Source: Aerococcus sp.
Lineage (GTDB): Bacteria > Bacillota > Bacilli > Lactobacillales > Aerococcaceae
Reading direction: 5' to 3'
Assembly: GCA_030528155.1 (NCBI GenBank)
Contig: JAUMZL010000020.1
Location: 1-32,410 of the forward strand
DNA length: 32,410 bases
Shown: positions 25,266 through 32,410 of the stretch, piece after piece
Layout: every line of letters starts with the position of its first letter
How positions within the stretch are numbered: the first letter of the stretch is position 1
Program-made: the position numbers and the translations under genes
The notes under the pieces: model-generated
The model's input: the letters and a program-made list of their open reading frames with translations, nothing else
Databases searched by the model: none
Told to the model about the DNA's origin: nothing

Positions 25266-25303
25266 CTTCATAATGAAAGAGCCTAGTATTTAGGAGGATA
25301 GCT

Positions 25304-26875
25304 ATGACATTACAAGATGAAATAAAAAAACGGCGCACATTCGCGATTATTTCCCACCCAGACGCTGGGAAAACGACCATCACGGAGCAATTATTGCTCT
25401 ATTCGGGAGCGATTCGCCAGGCTGGAACCGTTAAAGGGCGTAAGACCGGGAAGTATGCAAAGTCAGACTGGATGGAAATTGAAAAACAACGTGGGATTTC
25501 GGTAACGAGTTCTGTGATGCAGGTGGACTACGATGGTTACCAAATCAATATTGTCGATACCCCAGGGCACGAGGATTTCTCTGAAGATACCTACCGAACG
25601 CTGATGGCGGTGGACAGTGCCGTGATGGTTATTGACTCCGCCAAGGGGATTGAACCACAGACCAAGCGCTTGTTTGAGGTTGCCAGCAAGCGGGGGATTC
25701 CTATCTTTACCTTCATGAATAAGTTGGACCGCGAAGGACGCGACCCAATGGAATTGATTGCGGAATTAGAGGAAGTATTAGGGATCGATGCTTATGCGAT
25801 GAACTGGCCCATGGGTTCAGGAAAAACCTTGGAAGGCCTCTATGACCTCTACAATAATCGCTTAGAGCTGACGCATCCTGAAGAAAATGGGGATAACGAC
25901 TTCTTGCCATTGGATGAGGATGGTGAACTAGCGGAAGATTATGCTGTGAAAGAAACTGCGGTTTATCAAGAAGCGCAGGAGAGTGCCCTCCTACTCAAAG
26001 AGGCAGGGAACAGTTTCGATGCTGAGGCCATCCGTGCTGGGCAATTAACGCCAGTTTTCTTTGGATCAGCCTTGACGGGGTTCGGTGTGCAGACCTTCTT
26101 GGATGCTTTCGTTGACTATGCACCAGAACCACAGCGTCAACCTACTGTGAATGGGGAAGAGATTGATCCAGAATCAGAGGAATTGACAGGATTTATCTTC
26201 AAGATTCAGGCCAACATGGATCCGCATCACCGCGACCGCATCGCGTTTGTCCGGATCTGTTCCGGCCGATTTGAAGAGGGCATGGAAGTGAAAGTGGCTC
26301 GTACCGACAAAAAAATCCGCTTGAACAACACGACGCGCTTCATGGCTGACAGCCGTAAGAATGCCGAAGCTGCTGTCGCTGGCGATATTATCGGTTTATA
26401 CGATACTGGAAATTTCCAGATTTCAGATTCTATTTTTAGTGGCAAAAATACCGTTGAATTTGAACCACTGCCTCATTTCACACCAGAAATGTTTATGAAA
26501 GTCTCGCCGAAGAATGTGATGAAACAAAAATCTTTCCATAAGGGGATGGAACAGCTCGTCCAAGAAGGTGCGATCCAGCTCTATAAAACCTGGCATACGG
26601 AAGAATACATTCTCGGGGCAGTGGGGCAATTGCAATTTGAAGTCTTCCAATATCGCTTGCAAACGGAGTATCATTCAGAAGTTTCCATGCAACCATTGGG
26701 AAGAAAAATTGCTCGTTGGATCAAGGAAGAAGATCTCGATCCAAGTATGTCTTCCTCGCGTAACTTACTGTGTCGCGATCGCTTTGGAAAACCGGTGTTC
26801 CTCTTCGAAAATGAATTTGCGGAGAACTGGTTCAGACAGAAATATCCTGAAATTGAATTGGAAACACTACTCTAA
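25304..26875 (+). CDS. prfC: Peptide chain release factor 3
   Basis: Translational GTPase of 523 aa that removes RF1 or RF2 from the ribosome after peptide release. G1 is SHPDAGKT (17-24), G3 DTPGHE (85-90), and G4 NKLD (139-142). The C-terminal part is typical of RF3, including [16 protein letters not shown] and the RWI segment, which separate it from EF-G and LepA. TTTAGGAGG precedes the ATG. The leader contains a mini-ORF and a terminator. A DUF4230 gene starts 13 bases after the stop, so the two are co-transcribed. Confidence 0.95.
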   Translation: MTLQDEIKKRRTFAIISHPDAGKTTITEQLLLYSGAIRQAGTVKGRKTGKYAKSDWMEIEKQRGISVTSSVMQVDYDGYQINIVDTPGHEDFSEDTYRTLMAVDSAVMVIDSAKGIEPQTKRLFEVASKRGIPIFTFMNKLDREGRDPMELIAELEEVLGIDAYAMNWPMGSGKTLEGLYDLYNNRLELTHPEENGDNDFLPLDEDGELAEDYAVKETAVYQEAQESALLLKEAGNSFDAEAIRAGQLTPVFFGSALTGFGVQTFLDAFVDYAPEPQRQPTVNGEEIDPESEELTGFIFKIQANMDPHHRDRIAFVRICSGRFEEGMEVKVARTDKKIRLNNTTRFMADSRKNAEAAVAGDIIGLYDTGNFQISDSIFSGKNTVEFEPLPHFTPEMFMKVSPKNVMKQKSFHKGMEQLVQEGAIQLYKTWHTEEYILGAVGQLQFEVFQYRLQTEYHSEVSMQPLGRKIARWIKEEDLDPSMSSSRNLLCRDRFGKPVFLFENEFAENWFRQKYPEIELETLL

Positions 26876-26888
26876 TTAAGGAGAAACG

Positions 26889-27491
26889 ATGAAAAAAAGA
26901 CGCTGGAAATTAGTTTTATTCCCACTGATTCTACTCATAGTGCTCATTGGGATTTATAGAATAAGTCATTGGTCACAGGCAAATAATGAACCGAAGATCA
27001 CCTCAGACTTAGTAGGTAATCGGATTGAGAGTGCACAAGAACTCATTACTACCAAGTACTACTATACCAATACGGCTTCGTTTGAGAATACGAAGGATTT
27101 TTATGGGTGGAAGATTCCCTTTACCACTAAAACGTTCTTGGTCACATATGACGGTATCATCAACGCTGGAGTAGATCTCAAAGAGGTGAAGGTTACTGTC
27201 AATGATCAGAAACAAACGATTGATATCACCTTACCAAAGCCTAAAATTCTTTCCCATGAGTTAGATGAAGACTCTTTGAAAGTCTTCAACGAGAAGGATT
27301 CGATCTTCAACGCCATCAAGGTCGATGATTACACCGCCTTTGAGAAGGACCAGAAGAAACAAGCTGAACAAAAGGCGATCGATCGTGGCTTGTTGAATGA
27401 AGCGGAGGAGAGAACCAAGACTGCGATCACGTCATTATTGAATGAAGATAGTACGATTCACAAAGATTTCACCATTAATATTCATCATTAA
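26889..27491 (+). CDS. DUF4230 membrane-anchored protein
   Basis: Protein of 200 aa. One N-terminal membrane segment (about residues 9-25, LVLFPLILLIVLIGIYR) after a basic start, followed by an exported domain of about 170 aa. The pattern ELITTKYYYTN, then FTTKTFLVTYDGIINAGVDL, then DITLPKPKILSHELDEDS matches DUF4230, a family of unknown function. It has a good AAGGAG site and lies 13 bases after prfC, with a strong terminator after it. The link to RF3 is probably only transcriptional. Confidence 0.82.
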   Translation: MKKRRWKLVLFPLILLIVLIGIYRISHWSQANNEPKITSDLVGNRIESAQELITTKYYYTNTASFENTKDFYGWKIPFTTKTFLVTYDGIINAGVDLKEVKVTVNDQKQTIDITLPKPKILSHELDEDSLKVFNEKDSIFNAIKVDDYTAFEKDQKKQAEQKAIDRGLLNEAEERTKTAITSLLNEDSTIHKDFTINIHH

Positions 27492-27507
27492 AAAACGATA
27501 GCTGCTG

Positions 27508-27542
27508 AAAAAGCGATAGGCCACATGTCCTATCGCTTTTTT
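27508..27542 (+). terminator. Terminator after the DUF4230 gene
   Basis: Thirteen-pair stem AAAAAGCGATAGG / CCTATCGCTTTTT with an eight-base loop and a T-rich tail. Confidence 0.92.
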
Positions 27543-27629
27543 CGTTCAGTCAGAAAGATTAAATAAAACCAAAGATGTTTAATTTTTACTTGAAAAGGAG
27601 TGGTGTTTAAAAAGGGGGAAAGTCATGAA

Positions 27630-27752
27630 ATGAACAAAAATAACACAAAACATAAAATGATTAAGGGGAAAAGAACCAGTGAAATCCTTTCCATTGACCG
27701 ATTGGGGATATATTCAATTTATTTAGTAAAAACCGGTATATTGTCTTTTTGA
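27630..27752 (+). pseudogene. Short ORF resembling a degenerate YSIRK signal-peptide start
   Basis: Open frame of 40 codons with AAAGGGGGAAAG seven bases before the ATG. The product begins MNKNNTKHKMIKGKR and continues SIDRLGIYSIYLVKTGILSF. It resembles the start of the adhesin downstream (MVGKNNK, then KR, then IRRLNIG, then SGFLLSS) in the order of KNN, KR, I-x-R-L-x-I and G-x-L, so it may be a relic of a second YSIRK-type surface-protein gene, or a real small peptide. The match is weak by eye. Confidence 0.3.
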
Positions 27753-27777
27753 AGAGTATAGAACAATTCTTGTACTG

Positions 27778-27795
27778 TTTTTTTTTTTTTTTTTT
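27778..27795 (+). repeat. Homopolymer run of 18 T upstream of the adhesin
   Basis: Eighteen consecutive T, 255 bases before the adhesin start. It is not the tail of a stem-loop that I can see: the preceding bases (TAGAACAATTCTTGTACTG) give only a short weak pairing, GAA/TTC. Such tracts slip during replication. Confidence 0.85.
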
Positions 27796-27863
27796 AATAA
27801 GTTCTTTCGAATGTTGCGGGCGAAAAATACCTTTGTGATCGTCTTTTAGCGCTCTGATCATTT

Positions 27864-27911
27864 TATAATAATATAACCAAAATAACAAAATGCCATTTTG
27901 AGTGATAGAAT
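27864..27911 (+). promoter_or_regulatory. Candidate distal promoters and operator for the adhesin
   Basis: A perfect -10 TATAAT (27864-27869) and an extended -10 TGATAGAAT (27903-27911), both with weak -35 regions. Between them is the perfect palindrome CAAAATG-C-CATTTTG (27886-27900), placed over the -35 region of the second promoter, as an operator would be. Confidence 0.4.
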
Positions 27912-27977
27912 TTCCTTTGTTTATTATAGGATTTTCACTATTATGTGAACAATGAATGATAAATTCATGCTGTTGAT

Positions 27978-28005
27978 TTGACTAATGCTTGCCGGCAGAT
28001 ATTAG
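27978..28005 (+). promoter_or_regulatory. Proximal promoter of the adhesin gene
   Basis: -35 TTGACT (27978-27983), 16-base spacer, -10 TATTAG (28000-28005). The leader would be about 38 bases, with GAGGAGGAG (28038-28046) before the ATG. An inverted repeat ATGAAT / ATTCAT (27952-27957 and 27963-27968) lies just upstream. Confidence 0.5.
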
Positions 28006-28050
28006 GATCGACAGATTGGTTAATGCCACTTAATAAAGAGGAGGAGTTCC

Positions 28051-31000
28051 ATGGTTGGAAAAAATAACAAAGACCTGCTCACTCGGCGAATGAGTAAACG
28101 TGTGACGCGTTGGGGGATTCGTCGCTTGAACATTGGGGTTGCATCCATTGCGATTGCGAGCGGGTTTTTACTTTCCAGTGGGTTGAGTGAAATTGCTCAA
28201 GCCGCTGAAGTACAACCACAAGCTGCCATTGAAGCAGCGAGTGATACAACTACAGGCAAGGATGGTTTGCAGGCGTCAGCTGATGAAAAGGCTGAGCGTC
28301 ATACGAACGATCAGGCGACGATGGCCGTTGCTCGCCCAAGTGATGATGAAACAGTTGCTGATAATAAAGCTGATGAGAGTGCTATTGCTGATGATGAGGC
28401 GACTGTTGAGAACAAAGCCGACGACAAAGCCGCTGAGGATGATCATGCCACCGCTGACCGAGCGGCTGATGACGATAAAGCGGCAGCCGATGAAACGGCA
28501 AATGATCAATTAGATGGATCAGAAGAAACGCCAAAACCACAAGCAGTGCGGGCATCGGAGTACACCGTTCCTGACTATACCCAAAAGGATAGTATTTCAC
28601 ATGTTACTGACTTGGACAATAATTTCACCAAGTATGGAGACATTGAACGCTTTCCATATGATTATGGCGAGGTTCATACTGAAGTTTTGCGTTTCAATAA
28701 CCACAGCGGTACAGGAGCGGTCAATTCAGTACTGCAATTAGATGGGAAAATTGATTTCTCAAAAGACTTCACGATGAAGTTTGAGATTGCGGCTGAACCT
28801 CAAGGGATTACCACTGGCCCAGATGGATTTGGGTTTACATTCTACAATGACACGCCAGAAAACCTGAAAAATGCGGGTGGGATTCTCAATAAGCAAGGGT
28901 TAGCCAACGCTTGGGGGTTCCGTTACGACACAGGGTACCACTATGACGACCCGAATGATGTAAAAGCAAAACAAGCAGCAGCCGGTTATCGTGGGTACGG
29001 TGCCTTCGCAACCAATGATGGCAGCGGAACGACGACGGTCGTTGGGGATATTAATACCTTTAATTATGCCTCCAATGCAGCTACAGGGTTCCGTGGACAG
29101 AACTTAAATCCCCTCACCATTAGCTATAATGCAGCTACTCAAACGATGACGGTAACCTACGCCCAGTACACCTGGACGACAACCTTAAAGGCGTTAGGGG
29201 TAGATCCAACTCAGAACTATGGTTTTGCGATTACTTCTGAAAAAGCGAATGGCCGCTATTCAGCAACAGGGATGCGTATTCGTGCTGTGTCTGCAGATGG
29301 TATTATCGATTACACCCCAGAAGCGAAGGAACAACACGCAACGATCACCTATGTCGACGATACAACGGGCCAAAATTTGAAGGTCGATGAGGTGAAGGGG
29401 AATAGTGGAACCAATGCGAATTATGATTCTCAAAGTGTGATCAACGGTTATACCAATAGTGGGCATACGTTTGTAAGTAGTGATATTCCAAATGGTGGAA
29501 TTGTCTTCGACACGGTCGACGACAAAGATGGCAATGCGTCACAGAATTTCACCATTCACCTGAAACATCAGACGGTACCGGTAACCCCTGAAAATCCAAA
29601 TGGGACTAACGTTGATCAATTGCTTCACTCAGTGACTCAAACCATTCATTATGTGGACAATACTGGGAAGACGGTATCAGCCGATGTGACAGATGACGTT
29701 GTTTTCCGCCGCGAAGGGGTTAAGGACTTAGTTACAGGTAAGGTAACGCTCGGCCAGTGGACAGCAGTAGGTAACGACAATACCTTCGAAGCGAAGAAAT
29801 CGCCAATCGTTCTGGGATACTACGCGGATCGCGTGCAAGTCAATGCCTCTACAGTGACGGCTGATTCTCCTAACCAAGTGATCAATGTTATCTACAATGA
29901 GTTAGGAAATTTAGTGCCGGATGTGCCAGGGTCGAAACCAGTGCCATATCCAAATGATCCAAACGATCCAACGAAACCAGGGAAACCACAAGTACCAACC
30001 TATCCAGGCTACACTCCAATCGGCCCAGATGGTAATCCAATGGCTCCAGGTCAAACCTATCCAATTGATCCTACACAACCTGGTAAAGACACGAATATCC
30101 ACTACGAACCTAACATTCAGCATGCTACGGTGACTTACATTGATGATGTGACGAAGCAGACCATTTATGTTGAAAACTTAACTGGTGGCAGTGGAACGAA
30201 GAGTCAGTACACGACAGCCGATAAGATCGCTGAATTGACAGGAAAAGGGTATCAACTGGTAACAGATGGCTACCCAACAGGCGGGATGACCTTCGATACA
30301 GATGATTATGTCAATCAAAATTATGAAGTTCATTTGACACATAAGACCGTACCAGTCACTCCAGATAAGCCAGAAGGTACCGATATTAATCAATTGGTGC
30401 ATAAGGTAACTCAAACGGTAGAATACGTGTACGAAGATGGCAAAAAAGCCGCTGAAACCGTGATCGATGAAGTGACCTTTGAGCGTACTGGTGTTAAAGA
30501 CCTCGTAACGAATACGGTGACTTACGGCGATTGGAAAGCTAAAGGTGGCGACAACACGTTCGACGTTAAGATATCACCAACGATCAACGGGTACACCCCT
30601 GATGCTGCGCAAATTCAAGAGACGGTTGTAGATGCAACGGCACAGTCTAAGGATCACGTTCACAAAGTGACTTACAAACGTAACCAACAAAACGCGACCG
30701 TTGTCTACATTGATGATGTGACTAAACAACCGATTTATACAGAAACCTTGACGGGTCAAAGTGGCACAAAGAGTCCTTATACGACTGCTGACAAGATTGC
30801 TGAATTAACGGGTAAAGGTTACGAGTTAGTGAAGGATGGCTATCCAGCCGGGGGAATGACCTTCGATACGGACGATGCCAAAGACCAAGTCTATGAGGTT
30901 CACTTTGTTCATCAGACGGTCCCAGTCACTCCAGAAAATCCAAATGGCACAGACATCAGCCAACTCGTTCATAAGGTTACCCAAACCGTTCATTATGTAG

Positions 31001-32410
31001 ATGAAGCCGGACAAAAGGTGGCAAACGATGTCACGGATGAAGTGACTTTCCAACGTGAAGGAACCAAAGACCTAGTGAGTGGGAAAGTCACATTCGGTGA
31101 CTGGAAAGCCAAAGATGGTGACGTCACCTTCGTCGCGAAAGTCTCCCCAACCATTAATGGCTACACCACAAAAACGCCAGAAATTGCGGAAACAACCGTT
31201 GCTTTTGACGCGCAATCCAAAGATCATGAACACACGGTTGTGTACACGAAGAATGATCAAAAAGCGACCGTCACATTTATCGATGATGTGACTAAACAGC
31301 CAATTCATGTCGAAACATTAACCGGTAAGGGTGGCGAAACCAGTACCTACACCACCGCACAGAAGATTGCGGAACTGGAAAAACAAGGGTACAAACTGGT
31401 AAGCAATAACTTCCCAACTGATGGCTTAACCTTTGACATGGATGATACTAAGGATCAAGCGTTTGAAGTTCACTTTGAACATCAAACCAAGCCAGTCACA
31501 CCAGCGACCCCTGGAGATGTCGATATCAATGAATTGGTACACAAAGTCACCCAAACTGTTCATTATGTAGATGAAGCAGGCCAACCGGTGGCAAACGATG
31601 TCACGGATGAAGTCACCTTTGAACGTACAGGGGTGAAGGATCTTGTTACGGGTGATGTGACTTTTGAGGAATGGAAAGCCAAAGATGATGATGATACCTT
31701 TGAAGCGAAAACATCACCAATTGTAAAAGGATACTATGCTGAAAAAGCACAAGTAGAGGCTATTACGGTAACGGTCAAAGACACCAAAGATGAACAAACA
31801 GTGGTCTACCACAAGTTAGGCAACTTGATTCCGGTTGATAAAGATGGCCAACCTATCCCAGGTGTGGATAAAGTACCATATCCAAATCATCCTACTGACC
31901 CAACGAAGCCAGGAGAACCAGTCATTCCAACTGTTCCCGGGTTTACTCCAGTGGATAAAGACGGTACGCCACTCACCCCAGGAGCAACTTACCCAGTAGA
32001 TCCAGCCAAACCGGGTGAAGACACCACTATCACTTATGTTGCCGATGAACAGAAAGTGATCGTTCACTACGTCGACAAGACCACCGGACAAGAAATCACT
32101 ACGGATACCGTTCCAGGTAAATCTGGCGATAAGGTCAATTACTCTACCGCTGACAAGATTAAGGAACTCGAAAACAAGGGTTACCAATTAGTCAGTGATG
32201 GGTATCCAAAAGATGGGTTGACTTTCGATAACGACAAGAACACCAACCAAGAATACACGGTTGAATTAGCACATCGCGTGGTTCCAGTCACCCCAGATAA
32301 ACCAGGTGAACCAAACAAACCAGTAGATCCAGATAATCCAGATGGACCTAAATATCCAGAAGGAACAGATAAGGACAGCTTGTCTAAGGATGTTACCCAA
32401 ACCGTTCACT
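28051..32410 (+). CDS. YSIRK-signal, L-type-lectin, mucin-binding-repeat surface adhesin (3' end beyond the window)
   Basis: Open reading frame of 1,453 codons running off the right edge. Residues 1-52 are a YSIRK-type signal peptide (WGIRRLNIGVASIAIASG) with likely cleavage after AQA. Residues 53-168 are an Ala/Asp/Glu-rich spacer. Residues about 170-425 are a bacterial L-type lectin domain (GPDGFGFTFYND, NAWGFRYDTGYHYDDPND, GFAITSEKANGRYSATG). From residue 430 two module types alternate: A (TVTYIDDVTKQ, YTTADKIAEL, MTFDTDD) at about 430, 692, 882, 1072 and 1335, and B (HYVDEAG, DVTDEVTF, KDLVTG, SPIVKGYYA) between them. They resemble the mucin-binding MucBP and Muc_B2 families. Pro-rich linkers of about 70 residues follow the first and fourth B modules. 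An LPXTG anchor is expected beyond the window. Likely role: adhesion to glycans or mucin. Confidence 0.9.
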   Translation, partial: MVGKNNKDLLTRRMSKRVTRWGIRRLNIGVASIAIASGFLLSSGLSEIAQAAEVQPQAAIEAASDTTTGKDGLQASADEKAERHTNDQATMAVARPSDDETVADNKADESAIADDEATVENKADDKAAEDDHATADRAADDDKAAADETANDQLDGSEETPKPQAVRASEYTVPDYTQKDSISHVTDLDNNFTKYGDIERFPYDYGEVHTEVLRFNNHSGTGAVNSVLQLDGKIDFSKDFTMKFEIAAEPQGITTGPDGFGFTFYNDTPENLKNAGGILNKQGLANAWGFRYDTGYHYDDPNDVKAKQAAAGYRGYGAFATNDGSGTTTVVGDINTFNYASNAATGFRGQNLNPLTISYNAATQTMTVTYAQYTWTTTLKALGVDPTQNYGFAITSEKANGRYSATGMRIRAVSADGIIDYTPEAKEQHATITYVDDTTGQNLKVDEVKGNSGTNANYDSQSVINGYTNSGHTFVSSDIPNGGIVFDTVDDKDGNASQNFTIHLKHQTVPVTPENPNGTNVDQLLHSVTQTIHYVDNTGKTVSADVTDDVVFRREGVKDLVTGKVTLGQWTAVGNDNTFEAKKSPIVLGYYADRVQVNASTVTADSPNQVINVIYNELGNLVPDVPGSKPVPYPNDPNDPTKPGKPQVPTYPGYTPIGPDGNPMAPGQTYPIDPTQPGKDTNIHYEPNIQHATVTYIDDVTKQTIYVENLTGGSGTKSQYTTADKIAELTGKGYQLVTDGYPTGGMTFDTDDYVNQNYEVHLTHKTVPVTPDKPEGTDINQLVHKVTQTVEYVYEDGKKAAETVIDEVTFERTGVKDLVTNTVTYGDWKAKGGDNTFDVKISPTINGYTPDAAQIQETVVDATAQSKDHVHKVTYKRNQQNATVVYIDDVTKQPIYTETLTGQSGTKSPYTTADKIAELTGKGYELVKDGYPAGGMTFDTDDAKDQVYEVHFVHQTVPVTPENPNGTDISQLVHKVTQTVHYVDEAGQKVANDVTDEVTFQREGTKDLVSGKVTFGDWKAKDGDVTFVAKVSPTINGYTTKTPEIAETTVAFDAQSKDHEHTVVYTKNDQKATVTFIDDVTKQPIHVETLTGKGGETSTYTTAQKIAELEKQGYKLVSNNFPTDGLTFDMDDTKDQAFEVHFEHQTKPVTPATPGDVDINELVHKVTQTVHYVDEAGQPVANDVTDEVTFERTGVKDLVTGDVTFEEWKAKDDDDTFEAKTSPIVKGYYAEKAQVEAITVTVKDTKDEQTVVYHKLGNLIPVDKDGQPIPGVDKVPYPNHPTDPTKPGEPVIPTVPGFTPVDKDGTPLTPGATYPVDPAKPGEDTTITYVADEQKVIVHYVDKTTGQEITTDTVPGKSGDKVNYSTADKIKELENKGYQLVSDGYPKDGLTFDNDKNTNQEYTVELAHRVVPVTPDKPGEPNKPVDPDNPDGPKYPEGTDKDSLSKDVTQTVH
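29338..32410 (+). repeat. Alternating A/B repeat region inside the adhesin gene
   Basis: A-module starts are at about 29338, 30124, 30694, 31264 and 32053. Spacings are 786, 570, 570 and 789 bases, that is 190 residues without a linker and 262-263 with one. Most copies differ at synonymous sites, so the amplification is old, but B copies near 30989-31043 and 31559-31613 share nearly identical stretches, including 26 identical bases. Confidence 0.8.

Noticed and set aside
27661-27888. Minus-strand 75-codon frame across the T18 tract with a run of lysines
   Set aside because: The lysine run is simply the complement of the T tract; low-complexity product, no ribosome binding site.
28187-28741. 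Plus-strand frames out of phase with the adhesin start region
   Set aside because: They overlap the signal peptide, spacer and lectin coding sequence, which is clearly the real frame with GAGGAGGAG and a YSIRK signal.
29911-32187. Long open frames on the minus strand inside the adhesin gene, with Trp/Ile-rich products
   Set aside because: They are shadows of the repetitive Pro/Thr/Asp-rich codons on the plus strand; no ribosome binding sites, and the products repeat with the same period as the real gene.

Overview
The window looks like chromosome of a low-to-moderate G+C Gram-positive of the order Lactobacillales, most likely a Lactobacillaceae member. The basis is the Bce-type peptide resistance module, strong AGGAGG ribosome binding sites, the spx/mecA/coiA/pepF/yjbH/yjbK/ppnK/rluD gene neighbourhood shared with Bacillus, and a very large YSIRK-signal, L-type-lectin, mucin-binding-repeat adhesin. 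I cannot name the species from sequence alone.

Layout. 1-54 (-): the 5' part of a tRNA-Ser(CGA) gene cut by the left edge. 191-4713 (+): a BceRS-like two-component system followed by its BceAB-like ABC transporter, with a BceR-type operator between the two transcription units. 4959-5684 (+): an orphan secreted protein behind a promoter with a consensus CcpA (cre) site. 5850-7261 (+): infC-rpmI-rplT with an attenuator-type ribosomal protein leader and an ATC start codon for infC. 7276-9361 (+): metN-metI (methionine ABC transporter), with a possible attenuator in the leader. 9446-10921 (+): an amidase-signature hydrolase. 10992-11942 (-): metQ, the matching lipoprotein receptor, convergent with the amidase. 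12206-13225 (+): lplA. 13273-13450: a tandem array of terminator-like repeats. 13561-14820 (-): mecA and spxA. 15482-16471 (+): trpS with a TTG start. 16564-19556 (+): coiA and pepF. 19928-21259 (-): yjbK-yjbH. 21627-24895 (+): ppnK, rluD and mgtE. 25193-27491 (+): a three-codon leader ORF, a terminator, then prfC and a DUF4230 membrane-anchored protein. 27492-28050: an AT-rich region with a run of 18 T, a palindrome and candidate promoters. 28051 to the right edge (+): the adhesin, still open at 1,453 codons.

How the genes work together. mecA, spxA and yjbH form one regulatory theme: Spx is a redox regulator of RNA polymerase, YjbH is the adaptor that delivers Spx to ClpXP, and MecA is the ClpC adaptor. 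coiA, pepF, yjbK, ppnK, rluD and mgtE are their traditional Bacillus neighbours. The bce module senses and removes cell-wall-active peptides. metNI and metQ together make one importer although they are split by the amidase.

The most unusual signals are regulatory: the AUG-AUG-UGU-UAA mini-ORF plus terminator ahead of the release-factor gene prfC, the T18 tract and palindrome ahead of the adhesin together with a short upstream ORF resembling a degenerate YSIRK N-terminus, the terminator-like tandem repeats after lplA, and the ATC start of infC. I found no CRISPR array, no insertion sequence and no prophage genes. All promoter, operator and terminator calls were made by eye.
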